A DNA stretch of 27,489 bases from CAWDLX01 sp046728155 (lineage in GTDB: Bacteria > Actinomycetota > Actinomycetes > Mycobacteriales > Micromonosporaceae): contig JBKPDY010000117.1 of NCBI GenBank assembly GCA_046728155.1, positions 1-27,489 of the forward strand. Reading direction: 5' to 3'. Each line of letters begins with the position of its first letter. Position 1 is the stretch's first letter. A program made the position numbers and the translations under genes. This document shows positions 8,191 to 15,942 of the stretch, piece by piece. The notes below the pieces were generated by a model. It was not told the DNA's origin, ran no database searches, and worked only from the letters and a program-made list of their open reading frames with translations.

Positions 8191-9549
8191 TCACATGCTG
8201 GCGATGAGCCGCTCGACCCGCTCGTCGTACGCGCGGAACGGATCCTTGCAGAGCACAGTGCGCTGAGCCTGGTCATTGAGCTTGAGATGGACCCAGTCGA
8301 CCGTGAAGTCGCGCCGCTTCTCCTGGGCGTGCCGGATGAATTCACCGCGCAAGCGTGCCCGAGTCGTCTGCGGTGGCGTCTCCTTCGCCTCGAAGATCTC
8401 CACGTCGGAGGCGACCCGGTCGACCGACTTCTTGCGCTCGAGCAGGGCGTAGAGTCCCCGGTTGCGGCGCAGGTCATGGTAGGCGAGGTCCATCTGGGCG
8501 ATCCGCGGGTGGGAGAGCGGCAGCTCGTTCCTGCCCTGGTACCGCTCGATCAGCTTCAGCTTCGTCACCCAGTCGATCTCGCGCTCGACGCCGGACAGAT
8601 CGCCGGTCTCCACCCCGGTCAGCATCCGGCCCCACAGGTCTATGACCCGCTTGGCGGTCGGGTCCGAGCCGCGGCGGTCGACGAACTCGCTGGCCCGGGC
8701 GAAGTACTCCTGCTGGATCTCCAGCGCGCTGCACTCCTTGCCGTTGACCAGACGTACCTTGCGACGACCGGTGATGTCGTGGGAGACCTCGCGGATCGCC
8801 CGGATCGGGTTCTCCAGCGTCAGGTCCCGCATCGCCACGCCGGCCTCGATCATCCGCAGCACCAGGTCCGCAGATCCGATCTTCAGCAGGGTGGTGACCT
8901 CGTTCATGTTCGAGTCGCCGACGATGACGTGCAATCGCCGGTACCACTCGGCGTCGGCATGGGGCTCGTCACGGGTGTTGATGATGGGGCGGGAGCGGGT
9001 GGTCGCGGACGAGACGCCTTCCCATATGTGCTCGGCCCGTTGGGACAGGCAGTAGACGGCTCCGCGCGGAGTCTGCAGCACCTTGCCGGCGCCGCAGATC
9101 AGCTGCCGGGTAACCAGGAACGGGATCAGAATGTCGGCCAGCCGGCCGAACTCCCCATGCCGGGAGACGAGGTAGTTCTCGTGACAGCCGTACGAGTTGC
9201 CGGCCGAGTCGGTGTTGTTCTTGAACAAGTAGATCTCGCCGGCGATGCCTTCGTCGTGCAGGCGCTTCTCGGCGTCGACGAGCAGGCCCTCGAGGATCCG
9301 TTCGCCGGCCCGATCATGCACGACGACGTCGGAGACCGAATCGCATTCGGGCGTTGCGTACTCGGGGTGTGATCCCACGTCAAGGTAGAGCCGAGCACCG
9401 TTGCGGAGGAACACGTTGCTCGACCGGCCCCACGAGACGACCCGGCGAAACAGGTACCGGGCGACCTCATCCGGCGAGAGACGGCGCTGGCCCTTGTACG
9501 TGCAGGTGACGCCGTACTCGGTCTCGAGCCCGAAGATGCGCCGGTCCAT
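8191..9549 (-). CDS. pafA: Pup--protein ligase PafA
   Basis: A 452-residue member of the carboxylate-amine ligase (glutamine-synthetase-like) fold. The start MDRRIFGLETEYG places the metal-binding E9, and RLYLDVGSHPEYATPE holds the catalytic aspartate D57. KNNTDSAGNSYGCHENYL and INTRDEPHADAEWYRRLHVI complete the ATP/Mg site. PafA phosphorylates the C-terminal glutamate of Pup and joins it to substrate lysines, marking proteins for the proteasome. The in-frame start ten codons upstream is unlikely, because homologues begin at MDRRIFG. TACTGT at 9557-9562 is 7 bases before the ATG and there is no ribosome site, so a leaderless mRNA is likely even though the methyltransferase stop is only 45 bases upstream. 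The 99-residue gene follows. Confidence 0.97.
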   Translation of the reverse strand: MDRRIFGLETEYGVTCTYKGQRRLSPDEVARYLFRRVVSWGRSSNVFLRNGARLYLDVGSHPEYATPECDSVSDVVVHDRAGERILEGLLVDAEKRLHDEGIAGEIYLFKNNTDSAGNSYGCHENYLVSRHGEFGRLADILIPFLVTRQLICGAGKVLQTPRGAVYCLSQRAEHIWEGVSSATTRSRPIINTRDEPHADAEWYRRLHVIVGDSNMNEVTTLLKIGSADLVLRMIEAGVAMRDLTLENPIRAIREVSHDITGRRKVRLVNGKECSALEIQQEYFARASEFVDRRGSDPTAKRVIDLWGRMLTGVETGDLSGVEREIDWVTKLKLIERYQGRNELPLSHPRIAQMDLAYHDLRRNRGLYALLERKKSVDRVASDVEIFEAKETPPQTTRARLRGEFIRHAQEKRRDFTVDWVHLKLNDQAQRTVLCKDPFRAYDERVERLIASM

Positions 9550-9556
9550 AGCTGAA

Positions 9557-9562
9557 ACAGTA
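9557..9562 (-). promoter_or_regulatory. -10 element of pafA (TACTGT, leaderless)
   Basis: TACTGT followed by 7 bases and the pafA ATG on the minus strand. A weak TTTCCG lies 17 bases upstream as a possible -35. Confidence 0.6.
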
Positions 9563-9594
9563 GCCGCAGGAATGATCAACGGAAACGTGCTGAC

Positions 9595-10191
9595 TCAAAC
9601 CTTGCGGGCAATGGTGACGAACTCGTTGTAGGTGAACACTCGGCCTGCCGGCCGGGGAAATGGGAAAGAGAACTGACGCTCGAGCCGTAGTCCGAGCGCC
9701 TGGACGAGATCCGCCGTCTCATCGAACCCGACGAAGCGCACGTGAGTGGCGTCGCTGGCGTACCCGCGCTCCTGCGGCGTGATGAACACGACCTTGCCGC
9801 CCTCGCGCACGTACGGAAGATACATGGCGACCACACGGCGGGCGTCCGGTTCGGCCATGTGCTCGATGACGTGGGCGGCGAGCATCGAGTCGAACGACCC
9901 CGGCCGGGCATGTGTTGAGGCCAGGAATCCCTCGACCGTGTATGCCTGCAGGCCCTTGGCGGTGCAGGCCGCGATCGAAGCGGGGTTGTGGTCGACGCCG
10001 ACCCCGTTGCCGTCCAGATGGGTGAGGTTGCGCCCGATGCCGCAGCCCACGTCGAGGGTACGGCCCAGATCGAGCCGCCGGATGTTCCAGCGATACGGCG
10101 CCTGGGCGTTGACCAGTCGCTTCCAACGGGCGCCACCGAGACGCTGCAGACGGTCCGCGTACGCGAGCCCTTCGGTTCCCGTGCCCGGCAT
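9595..10191 (-). CDS. Class I SAM-dependent methyltransferase
   Basis: A 198-residue protein with motif I LDVGCGIGRNL, motif II VGVDHNP and a HVIEHM segment typical of the Methyltransf_11/25 families. The strand after motif IV (GGKVVFITPQE) is also present. It should transfer a methyl group from S-adenosylmethionine to a small molecule or lipid; nothing in the sequence identifies the acceptor. The ATG at 10191 has a good GCAGGAGA ribosome site 6 bases upstream. A longer upstream reading would run through the 60-base tandem repeat and is rejected. The gene precedes pafA on the same strand and is divergent from the polysaccharide block, so it may belong functionally to either. Confidence 0.88.
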   Translation of the reverse strand: MPGTGTEGLAYADRLQRLGGARWKRLVNAQAPYRWNIRRLDLGRTLDVGCGIGRNLTHLDGNGVGVDHNPASIAACTAKGLQAYTVEGFLASTHARPGSFDSMLAAHVIEHMAEPDARRVVAMYLPYVREGGKVVFITPQERGYASDATHVRFVGFDETADLVQALGLRLERQFSFPFPRPAGRVFTYNEFVTIARKV

Positions 10192-10252
10192 CGGTGTCTC
10201 CTGCACGCGCGCAACGCTACCGGTCCAGCCCAACCTGGCACCTGATGTGGCG

Positions 10253-10258
10253 TACATT
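10253..10258 (+). promoter_or_regulatory. Possible -10 element for the flippase transcript (TACATT)
   Basis: TACATT is followed by 8 bases and then a GTG at 10267, which opens a 42-codon frame through the tandem repeat. It is the best candidate promoter for the plus-strand polysaccharide genes. No -35 is evident. Confidence 0.35.
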
Positions 10259-10277
10259 TCGCTGCTGTGGCGATGAC

Positions 10278-10391
10278 GCGAGCGCGAGGAGCGAGCGGCA
10301 GCGAGCCCCGCAGCTTGCGAGCGGTTTGTGATTGGTTGCGAGCGCGAGGAGCGAGCGGCAGCGAGCCCCGCAGCTTGCGAGCGGTTTGTGA
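10278..10391. repeat. Tandem direct repeat, two 54-base copies with 60-base period
   Basis: Positions 10278-10331 and 10338-10391 are identical over 54 bases, joined by 6 bases (TTGGTT). The unit is rich in GAGC (GCGAGCGCGAGGAGCGAGCG at its start) and ends GCGGTTTGTGA, so each copy supplies a GTG codon (10328 and 10388). The repeat lies across the 5' end of the flippase gene. Related GAGC-rich sequence occurs near 19800 and 27060-27240. Confidence 0.95.
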
Positions 10392-11680
10392 ATAGGCCTT
10401 TGAGCCGGTTCGTCGGGCTGCTCCCCCAGGGCACCCTCCGGGTGGCGGTGGGACTGGCCGTACTGGGCATCGCTTCGTACGTGCATCTCGCGATAGCCGG
10501 GCACACGCTTCCCGTGGCACAGATGGCCGACCTGTCCGTGCTCTGGTCGTTCGTCTACTCGATCGGATTGGGGCTGTTCTACCCGATCGAGCAAGAGGTC
10601 ACCCGGACGTCGGCGACCCGCCGGGTCGCCGGTGTCGGTGCCCGTCCAGTGCTGCGTCGCGGATTCCTCCTCGCCTTCGTCCTGTGCGGCGCAGTGTGGC
10701 TGGTGATGGCGGTCACCTCGCCGGTCCTCGCTGCGCGGTTCTTCGACGGTGAGCTCAGCCTTGTCGTGGTAACCGCGTTGTCGATCGCGGCGATCGCCGT
10801 GTACAGCCCGGTCCGCGGGGTCAGCGCCGGCATGGCCCACTTCGATGTCTACAGCCGGCAGCTCGGCTGGGATGGCGTACTGCGCATCGTGCTGTCGGTG
10901 TTCCTGGCCGCGGCCGGGCTGCGGTCGGCAGCTCTGTTCGGGCTGATCCTCGCGGTGGCGCCGTTTCTGGCCACGCTGGCGGTGGCCCGACCGGTGCGCC
11001 AGATGTCGCAGCCGGGGCCACCGAGTGACAGCCGTGAATTGGGCCGCGGCGTGGGGCCACTGTTGATCTCCATGCTGCTGGGCCAGTTCGCGCTCAACTC
11101 GGCGGTGGTCGGCGCCAGACTCCTCGCCCCGGCGGTCAGCAGCCTGACGGCCGCGCTGCTCTCCGCGCTAATTCTGATCCGGATTCCGGTGTTCATCTAC
11201 TCCGCGATCCAGGCCTCGTTGCTCTCCGGGCTCGCCGCGGCAGCCGCGGTTGGCGAGACGCAGAAGCTGCACCGGATGGTCGGCCACGCGGCCGCGGTCG
11301 TCACCGCACTCATGCTGGCGGCCGGCATACCGGCGATCGTGGCGGGCCCGTGGCTCATCCACGCACTGTTCAAGGCACCGCCCGCGTTGAGCTGGGTCGA
11401 CTTCGCCATCCTGAGCGCCGGGACCTTGGCCTACCTGCTCGCGCTCATCCTCGGCCAGGCGGCGATCTCGCTGCACCGGCACAAGGAGCAGATGTATGCG
11501 TGGGTGGCCGGCGCCGTCACCCTGGCCGTGATCACCGCGCTGCCCGGTGTCGTACGACTGCGGGTCGAGTTGGCGTACGCCTGCGCCACCTGGGTGGTGG
11601 TAGCGGGACTGGTGGCGACGGTGTTCCTCATCGGGCGGGAGTCTCCGGTCGTCAGTTCGGCGCCCGCTCAGACCGGTTAG
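10388..11680 (+). CDS. Polysaccharide flippase-like membrane protein
   Basis: A protein of about 430 residues with roughly 12 hydrophobic helices and short loops, resembling the MOP-superfamily Wzx/polysaccharide exporters. No sharper motif allows a firm substrate call. The expected role is moving lipid-linked saccharide units across the membrane, which fits the two glycosyltransferases immediately downstream (13 bases to the next start). The start is uncertain. GTG 10388 lies at the end of the second repeat copy, GTG 10328 would add 20 repeat-encoded residues, and neither has a ribosome site. The frame that begins at GTG 10267 ends at 10395, overlapping GTG 10388 by 8 bases, so coupled translation is possible. 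Confidence 0.78.
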   Translation: MNRPLSRFVGLLPQGTLRVAVGLAVLGIASYVHLAIAGHTLPVAQMADLSVLWSFVYSIGLGLFYPIEQEVTRTSATRRVAGVGARPVLRRGFLLAFVLCGAVWLVMAVTSPVLAARFFDGELSLVVVTALSIAAIAVYSPVRGVSAGMAHFDVYSRQLGWDGVLRIVLSVFLAAAGLRSAALFGLILAVAPFLATLAVARPVRQMSQPGPPSDSRELGRGVGPLLISMLLGQFALNSAVVGARLLAPAVSSLTAALLSALILIRIPVFIYSAIQASLLSGLAAAAAVGETQKLHRMVGHAAAVVTALMLAAGIPAIVAGPWLIHALFKAPPALSWVDFAILSAGTLAYLLALILGQAAISLHRHKEQMYAWVAGAVTLAVITALPGVVRLRVELAYACATWVVVAGLVATVFLIGRESPVVSSAPAQTG

Positions 11681-11693
11681 GCTGCCGCTAGCG

Positions 11694-12803
11694 ATGTCTG
11701 CCGACCCGATTCATGGCTTATCTGATCCGCCTCCGCAGGCGTCGGCGGACTGCCTGCCTGATCCGCCTCCGCAGGCGTCGGCGGATGGCAAGCCGCGCAT
11801 CGACGCCGTGGTGCTCTGCTGGCTGGCCGAACCCCTGCTCCGGTCGGCCGTCCACGCCCTGCTCAGCTCCGAGAAGGTGGACGTCCACGTCTACCTCGTG
11901 GACAACGGCTGCACCACCGACGACGCCGACCACCTCGGCACCCTCCCCGGGGTGACCCTCATCCGCTCCGGGGTGAACCTGGGCTTCTCGGGCGGCGTCA
12001 ACGCCGGCGTCGCTTCCGGTACCGGGGATTATGTCGCGTTGATCAACTCCGACCTGGTGGTCGAACCGAACACGCTGGCCCGTCTGGTCGAGGAGCTGGA
12101 CCAGCCGGACGTGGCGATCGCCGCGGGCGCGGTCCGCCTCTACGATCAGCCCGACCTGCTCAACTCCAACGGCAACGTGGTGCACGTCCTGGGCCTGAGC
12201 TGGGTGGGCGGGCTCGGCCAGCCGGAGACCCGAACCGGCCCGACCGATGTCGCCGGAGCCATGGGCGCATGTCTGGTGACGCGGCGGAGCCACTGGCAGC
12301 GGTTGGGCGGCTTCTACGACAAGTACTTCGCCTTCCACGAGGACGCCGAGCTCTCCATCCGCACCTGGCAGCTCGGACTCCGCGTGGTCAACGTGCCCGA
12401 CGCGACCTCACTGCACCAGTACGAGTTCGGCCGGAACCCCAACAAAACCTATCTGTCGGAGCGCAACCGCCTCATGTTCCTCTGCACGCTGTGGAGCTGG
12501 CGGGCGTTGCTTCTGCTCGCCCCGGCGCTGCTCGCCCTGGAGGCCGCGATGGTGGTCCTCGCCGCCCGGCAGGGCTTCCTCGCCGCAAAGCTCCGCGGCT
12601 GGGGCTGGCTGTGGCGGCACCGGGGGGACGTTCGGGCTCGGCGTCGGCTGGTCCGATCCACGTTGCTGGTCAAGGACCGGGAATGGATGCGGGTGCTCTC
12701 CGACACCGTCGACAGCGACCTGATCCCGATTCCTGGCGCCATACGTGCGCCGCTCAACGCGCTGATGCGGGTCTACTGGCATGCGGTACGCCGGTTCGTG
12801 TGA
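11694..12803 (+). CDS. Family 2 glycosyltransferase, rhamnosyltransferase-like
   Basis: A 369-residue GT-A protein. After a low-complexity N-terminus come VYLVDNGCTTDD, the GVNLGFSGGVNAGVASG nucleotide-sugar loop, the metal-binding NSDLVVEP, and the acceptor-site acid in HEDAELSIRTW. The C-terminal part contains a hydrophobic segment (ALLLLAPALLALEAAMVVLA) that may associate with the membrane. The pattern is that of WbbL-type rhamnosyl and related transferases that extend cell-surface glycans; donor and acceptor are not determined. Residues about 9-32 are two 12-residue copies of DPPPQASAD created by a 36-base duplication. It follows the flippase by 13 bases and probably shares its transcript. 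The ATG lacks a clear ribosome site. Confidence 0.88.
   Translation: MSADPIHGLSDPPPQASADCLPDPPPQASADGKPRIDAVVLCWLAEPLLRSAVHALLSSEKVDVHVYLVDNGCTTDDADHLGTLPGVTLIRSGVNLGFSGGVNAGVASGTGDYVALINSDLVVEPNTLARLVEELDQPDVAIAAGAVRLYDQPDLLNSNGNVVHVLGLSWVGGLGQPETRTGPTDVAGAMGACLVTRRSHWQRLGGFYDKYFAFHEDAELSIRTWQLGLRVVNVPDATSLHQYEFGRNPNKTYLSERNRLMFLCTLWSWRALLLLAPALLALEAAMVVLAARQGFLAAKLRGWGWLWRHRGDVRARRRLVRSTLLVKDREWMRVLSDTVDSDLIPIPGAIRAPLNALMRVYWHAVRRFV
11722..11785. repeat. 36-base in-frame tandem duplication in the glycosyltransferase
   Basis: Positions 11722-11749 and 11758-11785 are identical over 28 bases, with a period of 36 (12 codons). Each copy contains an internal inverted repeat (TCCGCC...GGCGGA), so the RNA or DNA could fold. 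It encodes the doubled DPPPQASAD segment. Confidence 0.93.
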
Positions 12804-12894
12804 CCTGGCTTCCGCCGCCGCACCGGGACGCTACGGTTAGCTGGCCAGGCGTCTGAAGGCCGGCCGGCACCGCCACCCGAACAGAGGATGAGCC

Positions 12895-14169
12895 TTGTTC
12901 ACCGATGACACCGTTACCGACTTCGTAGAGCTCAGCGTCGTACTGCCGTGCCTCAACGAGGCGGAGACGCTGGCCGGGTGCGTCCAGAAGGCGGTCAAGT
13001 GCCTGGCTGACCTGGGCGTCCAAGGCGAGGTCATCGTCAGCGACAACGGCTCGACCGACGGCTCCCAGCAGATAGCCATCGACAACGGCGCGAGAGTGGT
13101 GGATGCACCGATCCGGGGCTACGGGGGGGCGCTCATGGCCGGCATCGAAGGCGCCCGCGGCCGGTACGTGATCATGGCGGACTCGGACGCCTCGTACGAC
13201 CTGGCCAACCTCGGCCCGTTCCTGGAAAAGCTTCGGGAGGGTCACGACGTCGTGATGGGCAACCGTTTCAAGGGCGGGATCGCCCGCGGAGCCATGCCTG
13301 CGCTGCACCGCTACCTCGGCAACCCGGTGCTCTCGTGGCTCGGCCGGCGGCTGTTCCGGCTGCGCGGGATCGGAGACTTCCACTGCGGTATCCGCGGGTT
13401 CTCCCGCGCCCGCATCCTCGCACTGGGCTTGTGCATGCCGGGAATGGAGTTCGCCTCGGAGGTCGTGGTCCGGGCATCGCTCGCCGGGTACTCCATCGTC
13501 GAGGTGCCCACCACGCTGCGCCCCGACGGGCGCAGCCGGCCACCGCACCTGCGGACCTGGCGAGACGGCTGGCGACACCTACGATTCCTCCTCGTCCTCG
13601 CCCCGACCCGTACCTTGATCGCCCCCGGTGCCGCGCTCGGCTTCTTCGGCGGCGTCGCATCGATCGCGCTCATGCTGAGGCCGGTGACCGTCGGGAGCGT
13701 CACGTTCGACGTCAACGCCCTCACCTACAGCTGTCTCGCCGTACTGGTTGGCACCCAGCTCGTCCTGTTCGGAGGGTTTGCGGAGGTGTACGGACGGCTT
13801 GAGGGCATCGTCCCCGAGAAGCGGCTGGCCAACTGGACCCGCGTGCTCAAGCTGGAGGTCTGCGCCGCGATCGGTCTCGTCCTCATCGCGCTCGGACTGG
13901 TCGGCACCCTGCTCGCGTTCTCGGCCTGGGGACACACCGGATTCGGCAGCCAGGACGCCCGGGCAGCGATCCGGGTCGTCGTGCCGTCCGCAACGTTGAT
14001 CGCCACCGGCGTACTGGTGATCTTCTCAGGGCTGTTCGCGAGTCTGCTGACCCTGCGCGGAAACCGGTCGGCGACCTGGCAGCCGCTCGAGGAGGACGTT
14101 GCGGTCCCGCTGGTGGCGGACCCCCTGGCCGCGCCAGGCCCGCTGCTCCCTGTTGATCGCAAGGCGTAG
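12895..14169 (+). CDS. Dolichol-phosphate-mannose-synthase-like GT2 with C-terminal membrane helices
   Basis: A 424-residue protein. Residues about 10-240 are a GT2 domain with SVVLPCLNEAETL, VIVSDNGSTDGS, the DXD-type ADSDASYD and MGNRFKGG, closely resembling DPM1/polyprenyl-phosphate glycosyltransferases. Four hydrophobic helices follow (about 245-270, 280-305, 325-350 and 365-390), as in GtrB/ArnC-like enzymes. The expected reaction is loading a sugar onto polyprenyl phosphate for later use outside the membrane. The start is TTG 12895, with an AGAGGA site 6 bases upstream; the ATG at 12888 is in another frame. It lies 91 bases after the previous glycosyltransferase and converges with the epimerase gene 24 bases beyond its stop. 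Confidence 0.92.
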   Translation: MFTDDTVTDFVELSVVLPCLNEAETLAGCVQKAVKCLADLGVQGEVIVSDNGSTDGSQQIAIDNGARVVDAPIRGYGGALMAGIEGARGRYVIMADSDASYDLANLGPFLEKLREGHDVVMGNRFKGGIARGAMPALHRYLGNPVLSWLGRRLFRLRGIGDFHCGIRGFSRARILALGLCMPGMEFASEVVVRASLAGYSIVEVPTTLRPDGRSRPPHLRTWRDGWRHLRFLLVLAPTRTLIAPGAALGFFGGVASIALMLRPVTVGSVTFDVNALTYSCLAVLVGTQLVLFGGFAEVYGRLEGIVPEKRLANWTRVLKLEVCAAIGLVLIALGLVGTLLAFSAWGHTGFGSQDARAAIRVVVPSATLIATGVLVIFSGLFASLLTLRGNRSATWQPLEEDVAVPLVADPLAAPGPLLPVDRKA

Positions 14170-14193
14170 CTCCGAAACGAAAACGCACGTGGC

Positions 14194-14778
14194 TCAGCCG
14201 CGGAGCGCGAGGTAGGCGTCCCACGTCGGGAGCACGCCACGGTCACGCAGGTCGGCCAGCGTGGGCGCGGTCCTGTCCTTCTTCGAGAGCATCGGCGACG
14301 GGACCGGCCAGGCGATGCCGACATCCGGGTCCAACGGTGTCATCGCCCGTTCCAGGGAGCCGTTGAAGACCTCGCTGCACAGGTAGACCACCGTGGCGTC
14401 GTCGGTGAGCGCGCAGACGCCGTGGCCCAGACCTTCACCGACGTAGAGGGAGGTGCGGTCGTCATCGTCGAGCACAGTGCCGGCCCACCGCCCGTACGTG
14501 GGCGAGCCGACTCTCATGTCGACCACGACATCGAACACGCGCCCCCGCGCACACGTCACCAGCTTCGCCTGACCGGGCGGGATGGCGGTGACGTGCACCC
14601 CGCGGACCACGCCCGCCCGTGATGTGGACAGGTTCGCCTGCGTCCACCGCGGTGTGAAGCCGAGGTGCGGGGCGAGGTGGTCGGCCCGGTACCACTCGAG
14701 GAAGGAACCCCGGTCGTCGGCGTACGGCGAGGGCTGGACCTCATACGCGCCGGGTAGCTCCAGCGGGGTGATCTTCAA
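14194..14778 (-). CDS. rfbC: dTDP-4-keto-6-deoxysugar epimerase, RmlC family
   Basis: A 194-residue cupin of the dTDP-4-dehydrorhamnose 3,5-epimerase family. The region GVVRGVHVTAIPPGQAKLV carries the base H62. DVVVDMRVGSPTYGRW and EGLGHGVCAL are also family marks. Tyr132, aligned with the catalytic tyrosine of M. tuberculosis RmlC, is kept, but a second active-site tyrosine six residues on is Phe138. This may affect which carbons are epimerised, so L-rhamnose as product is likely but not certain. The start is TTG 14778, 13 bases after the dehydratase stop and without a strong ribosome site, so translation is probably coupled. No rmlA or rmlD gene is in the window. Confidence 0.88.
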   Translation of the reverse strand: MKITPLELPGAYEVQPSPYADDRGSFLEWYRADHLAPHLGFTPRWTQANLSTSRAGVVRGVHVTAIPPGQAKLVTCARGRVFDVVVDMRVGSPTYGRWAGTVLDDDDRTSLYVGEGLGHGVCALTDDATVVYLCSEVFNGSLERAMTPLDPDVGIAWPVPSPMLSKKDRTAPTLADLRDRGVLPTWDAYLALRG

Positions 14779-14791
14779 GTCCGGGACCCGC

Positions 14792-15811
14792 TCAGCCGGA
14801 GGCCTCTCGGTCGGCCCACATCGGGTTGCGTAGTGTCCAGTCGATCAGGGTGTGCAGGGACTCCTCCAACGGCACCGGCATCGTCCAGCCGACCTCCGCG
14901 AGCTTCCGTCCGTCCAGCGCGTACCGCAGGTCGTGGCCCGGACGCGAGGAGTGGAAGTCGACCAGCCGGTACTTGAGCTCCTTGTCCATCATCTTCGCGA
15001 TGAGCTGAGCCATCTCCAGATTGTCGATCTCACGCTCGCCGACGATGTGGTACTTGTCGGGGCGGTCCGCGCCGGCCGAGTACATCGAGATACTTCCGCG
15101 CCGCAGCAGGAACAGCACGGCGTCGGCCATGTTCCGCGCGTGCAGATAGAACCGGGAGCCGACCTTGCCCGAGGCGGACGCGTGGATCGGCACCTCCTCG
15201 CCCCGCATGACCCGCTGGATGGTCATCGGGACGAACTTCTCGGGGTCCTGGGTCTCCCCGATCAGGTTCATGCAGTTGGTGATGATCAGCGGCACCTCGT
15301 AGGTGCGCCAGTAGCTGATCGCGATCGCCTCCTGCGCCGCCTTGGAGGCGCTGTACGGGTTGGACGGTATGACCGCGTCCCACTCGGCGTGCGCGTAGCC
15401 CTCGGGCGCCGGGCCGTACACCTCGTCCGTGCTGATCTGGAGGAAGGCCTTGGGTTTGGCGACCCTGGCGAACTCGAGCATGTTGAGGACGACGTCGACG
15501 TTGTTCTTGATGAAGGTGACCGGATCGACGATAGAGCGGTCGACGTGGGAGTCGGCCGCGTAGTTGACGATGTAGTCGATGTGCCCGAACCTGGTGACCG
15601 TTGTGTCGTTGATCCGCGAAGAGAGATCGCACTTGACCACCGTCACGCGGTCCCACCACTCTTCATGATCGACCGCTGTGGTGATCCGCTCCGGCAGACC
15701 CTTGTGCTCGAAGCTGACCGGGCAGACCACATCCCAGTCCGTGTTGACCATCAGGTGCCGGAGACAGTGCGAGCCGAGAAAGCCGGCGGCACCGGTCAAC
15801 AGAACTCTCAT
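14792..15811 (-). CDS. rfbB: NAD-dependent dehydratase/epimerase, RmlB-like
   Basis: A 339-residue extended SDR. It has the NAD loop TGAAGFLGSH, ADSHVDRSI, the catalytic STDEVYG (Thr-Asp-Glu of dTDP-glucose 4,6-dehydratases), the YSASK pair, and RPGHDLRYALD near the C-terminus, a hallmark of the RmlB family. It would form a dTDP-4-keto-6-deoxy sugar that the neighbouring epimerase uses. It departs from classic RmlB where NNYGP and RDWLYV are expected, reading NLIGETQDPEKF and SRFYLHARN instead, so the sugar nucleotide may differ. ATG 15811 has a GGGAG site and a possible TAAACT -10 at 15850-15855. It heads the two-gene minus-strand unit. Confidence 0.85.
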   Translation of the reverse strand: MRVLLTGAAGFLGSHCLRHLMVNTDWDVVCPVSFEHKGLPERITTAVDHEEWWDRVTVVKCDLSSRINDTTVTRFGHIDYIVNYAADSHVDRSIVDPVTFIKNNVDVVLNMLEFARVAKPKAFLQISTDEVYGPAPEGYAHAEWDAVIPSNPYSASKAAQEAIAISYWRTYEVPLIITNCMNLIGETQDPEKFVPMTIQRVMRGEEVPIHASASGKVGSRFYLHARNMADAVLFLLRRGSISMYSAGADRPDKYHIVGEREIDNLEMAQLIAKMMDKELKYRLVDFHSSRPGHDLRYALDGRKLAEVGWTMPVPLEESLHTLIDWTLRNPMWADREASG

Positions 15812-15845
15812 CCCTTGCGTCTCCCTCAGTTAACCAGCTTGCGGC

Positions 15846-15900
15846 CGACAGTTTAGCCACAGCGGTACCGGCCGCCGCACGACCGACCGGTCAACTGTCG
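15846..15900. promoter_or_regulatory. rfbB promoter region with an 8-base inverted repeat
   Basis: CGACAGTT (15846-15853) and AACTGTCG (15893-15900) are perfect inverted copies 39 bases apart. On the minus strand the first arm overlaps a TAAACT -10 candidate (15850-15855), giving an rfbB leader of about 30 bases. The second arm adjoins TTGACC. The arrangement suits an operator, but none is known to me. Confidence 0.4.
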
Positions 15901-15942
15901 CACTTTGAACACATGCTTCACGTGCAAATCGGGAACCCCCGG

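Noticed and set aside
8023..9372. A 449-codon plus-strand frame antisense to pafA
   Set aside because: Same situation as at dop: a GC-driven shadow of a well-conserved gene.
10278..10391. Possible CRISPR-like array
   Set aside because: There are only two long identical units with a 6-base joint, and no spacers or cas genes.
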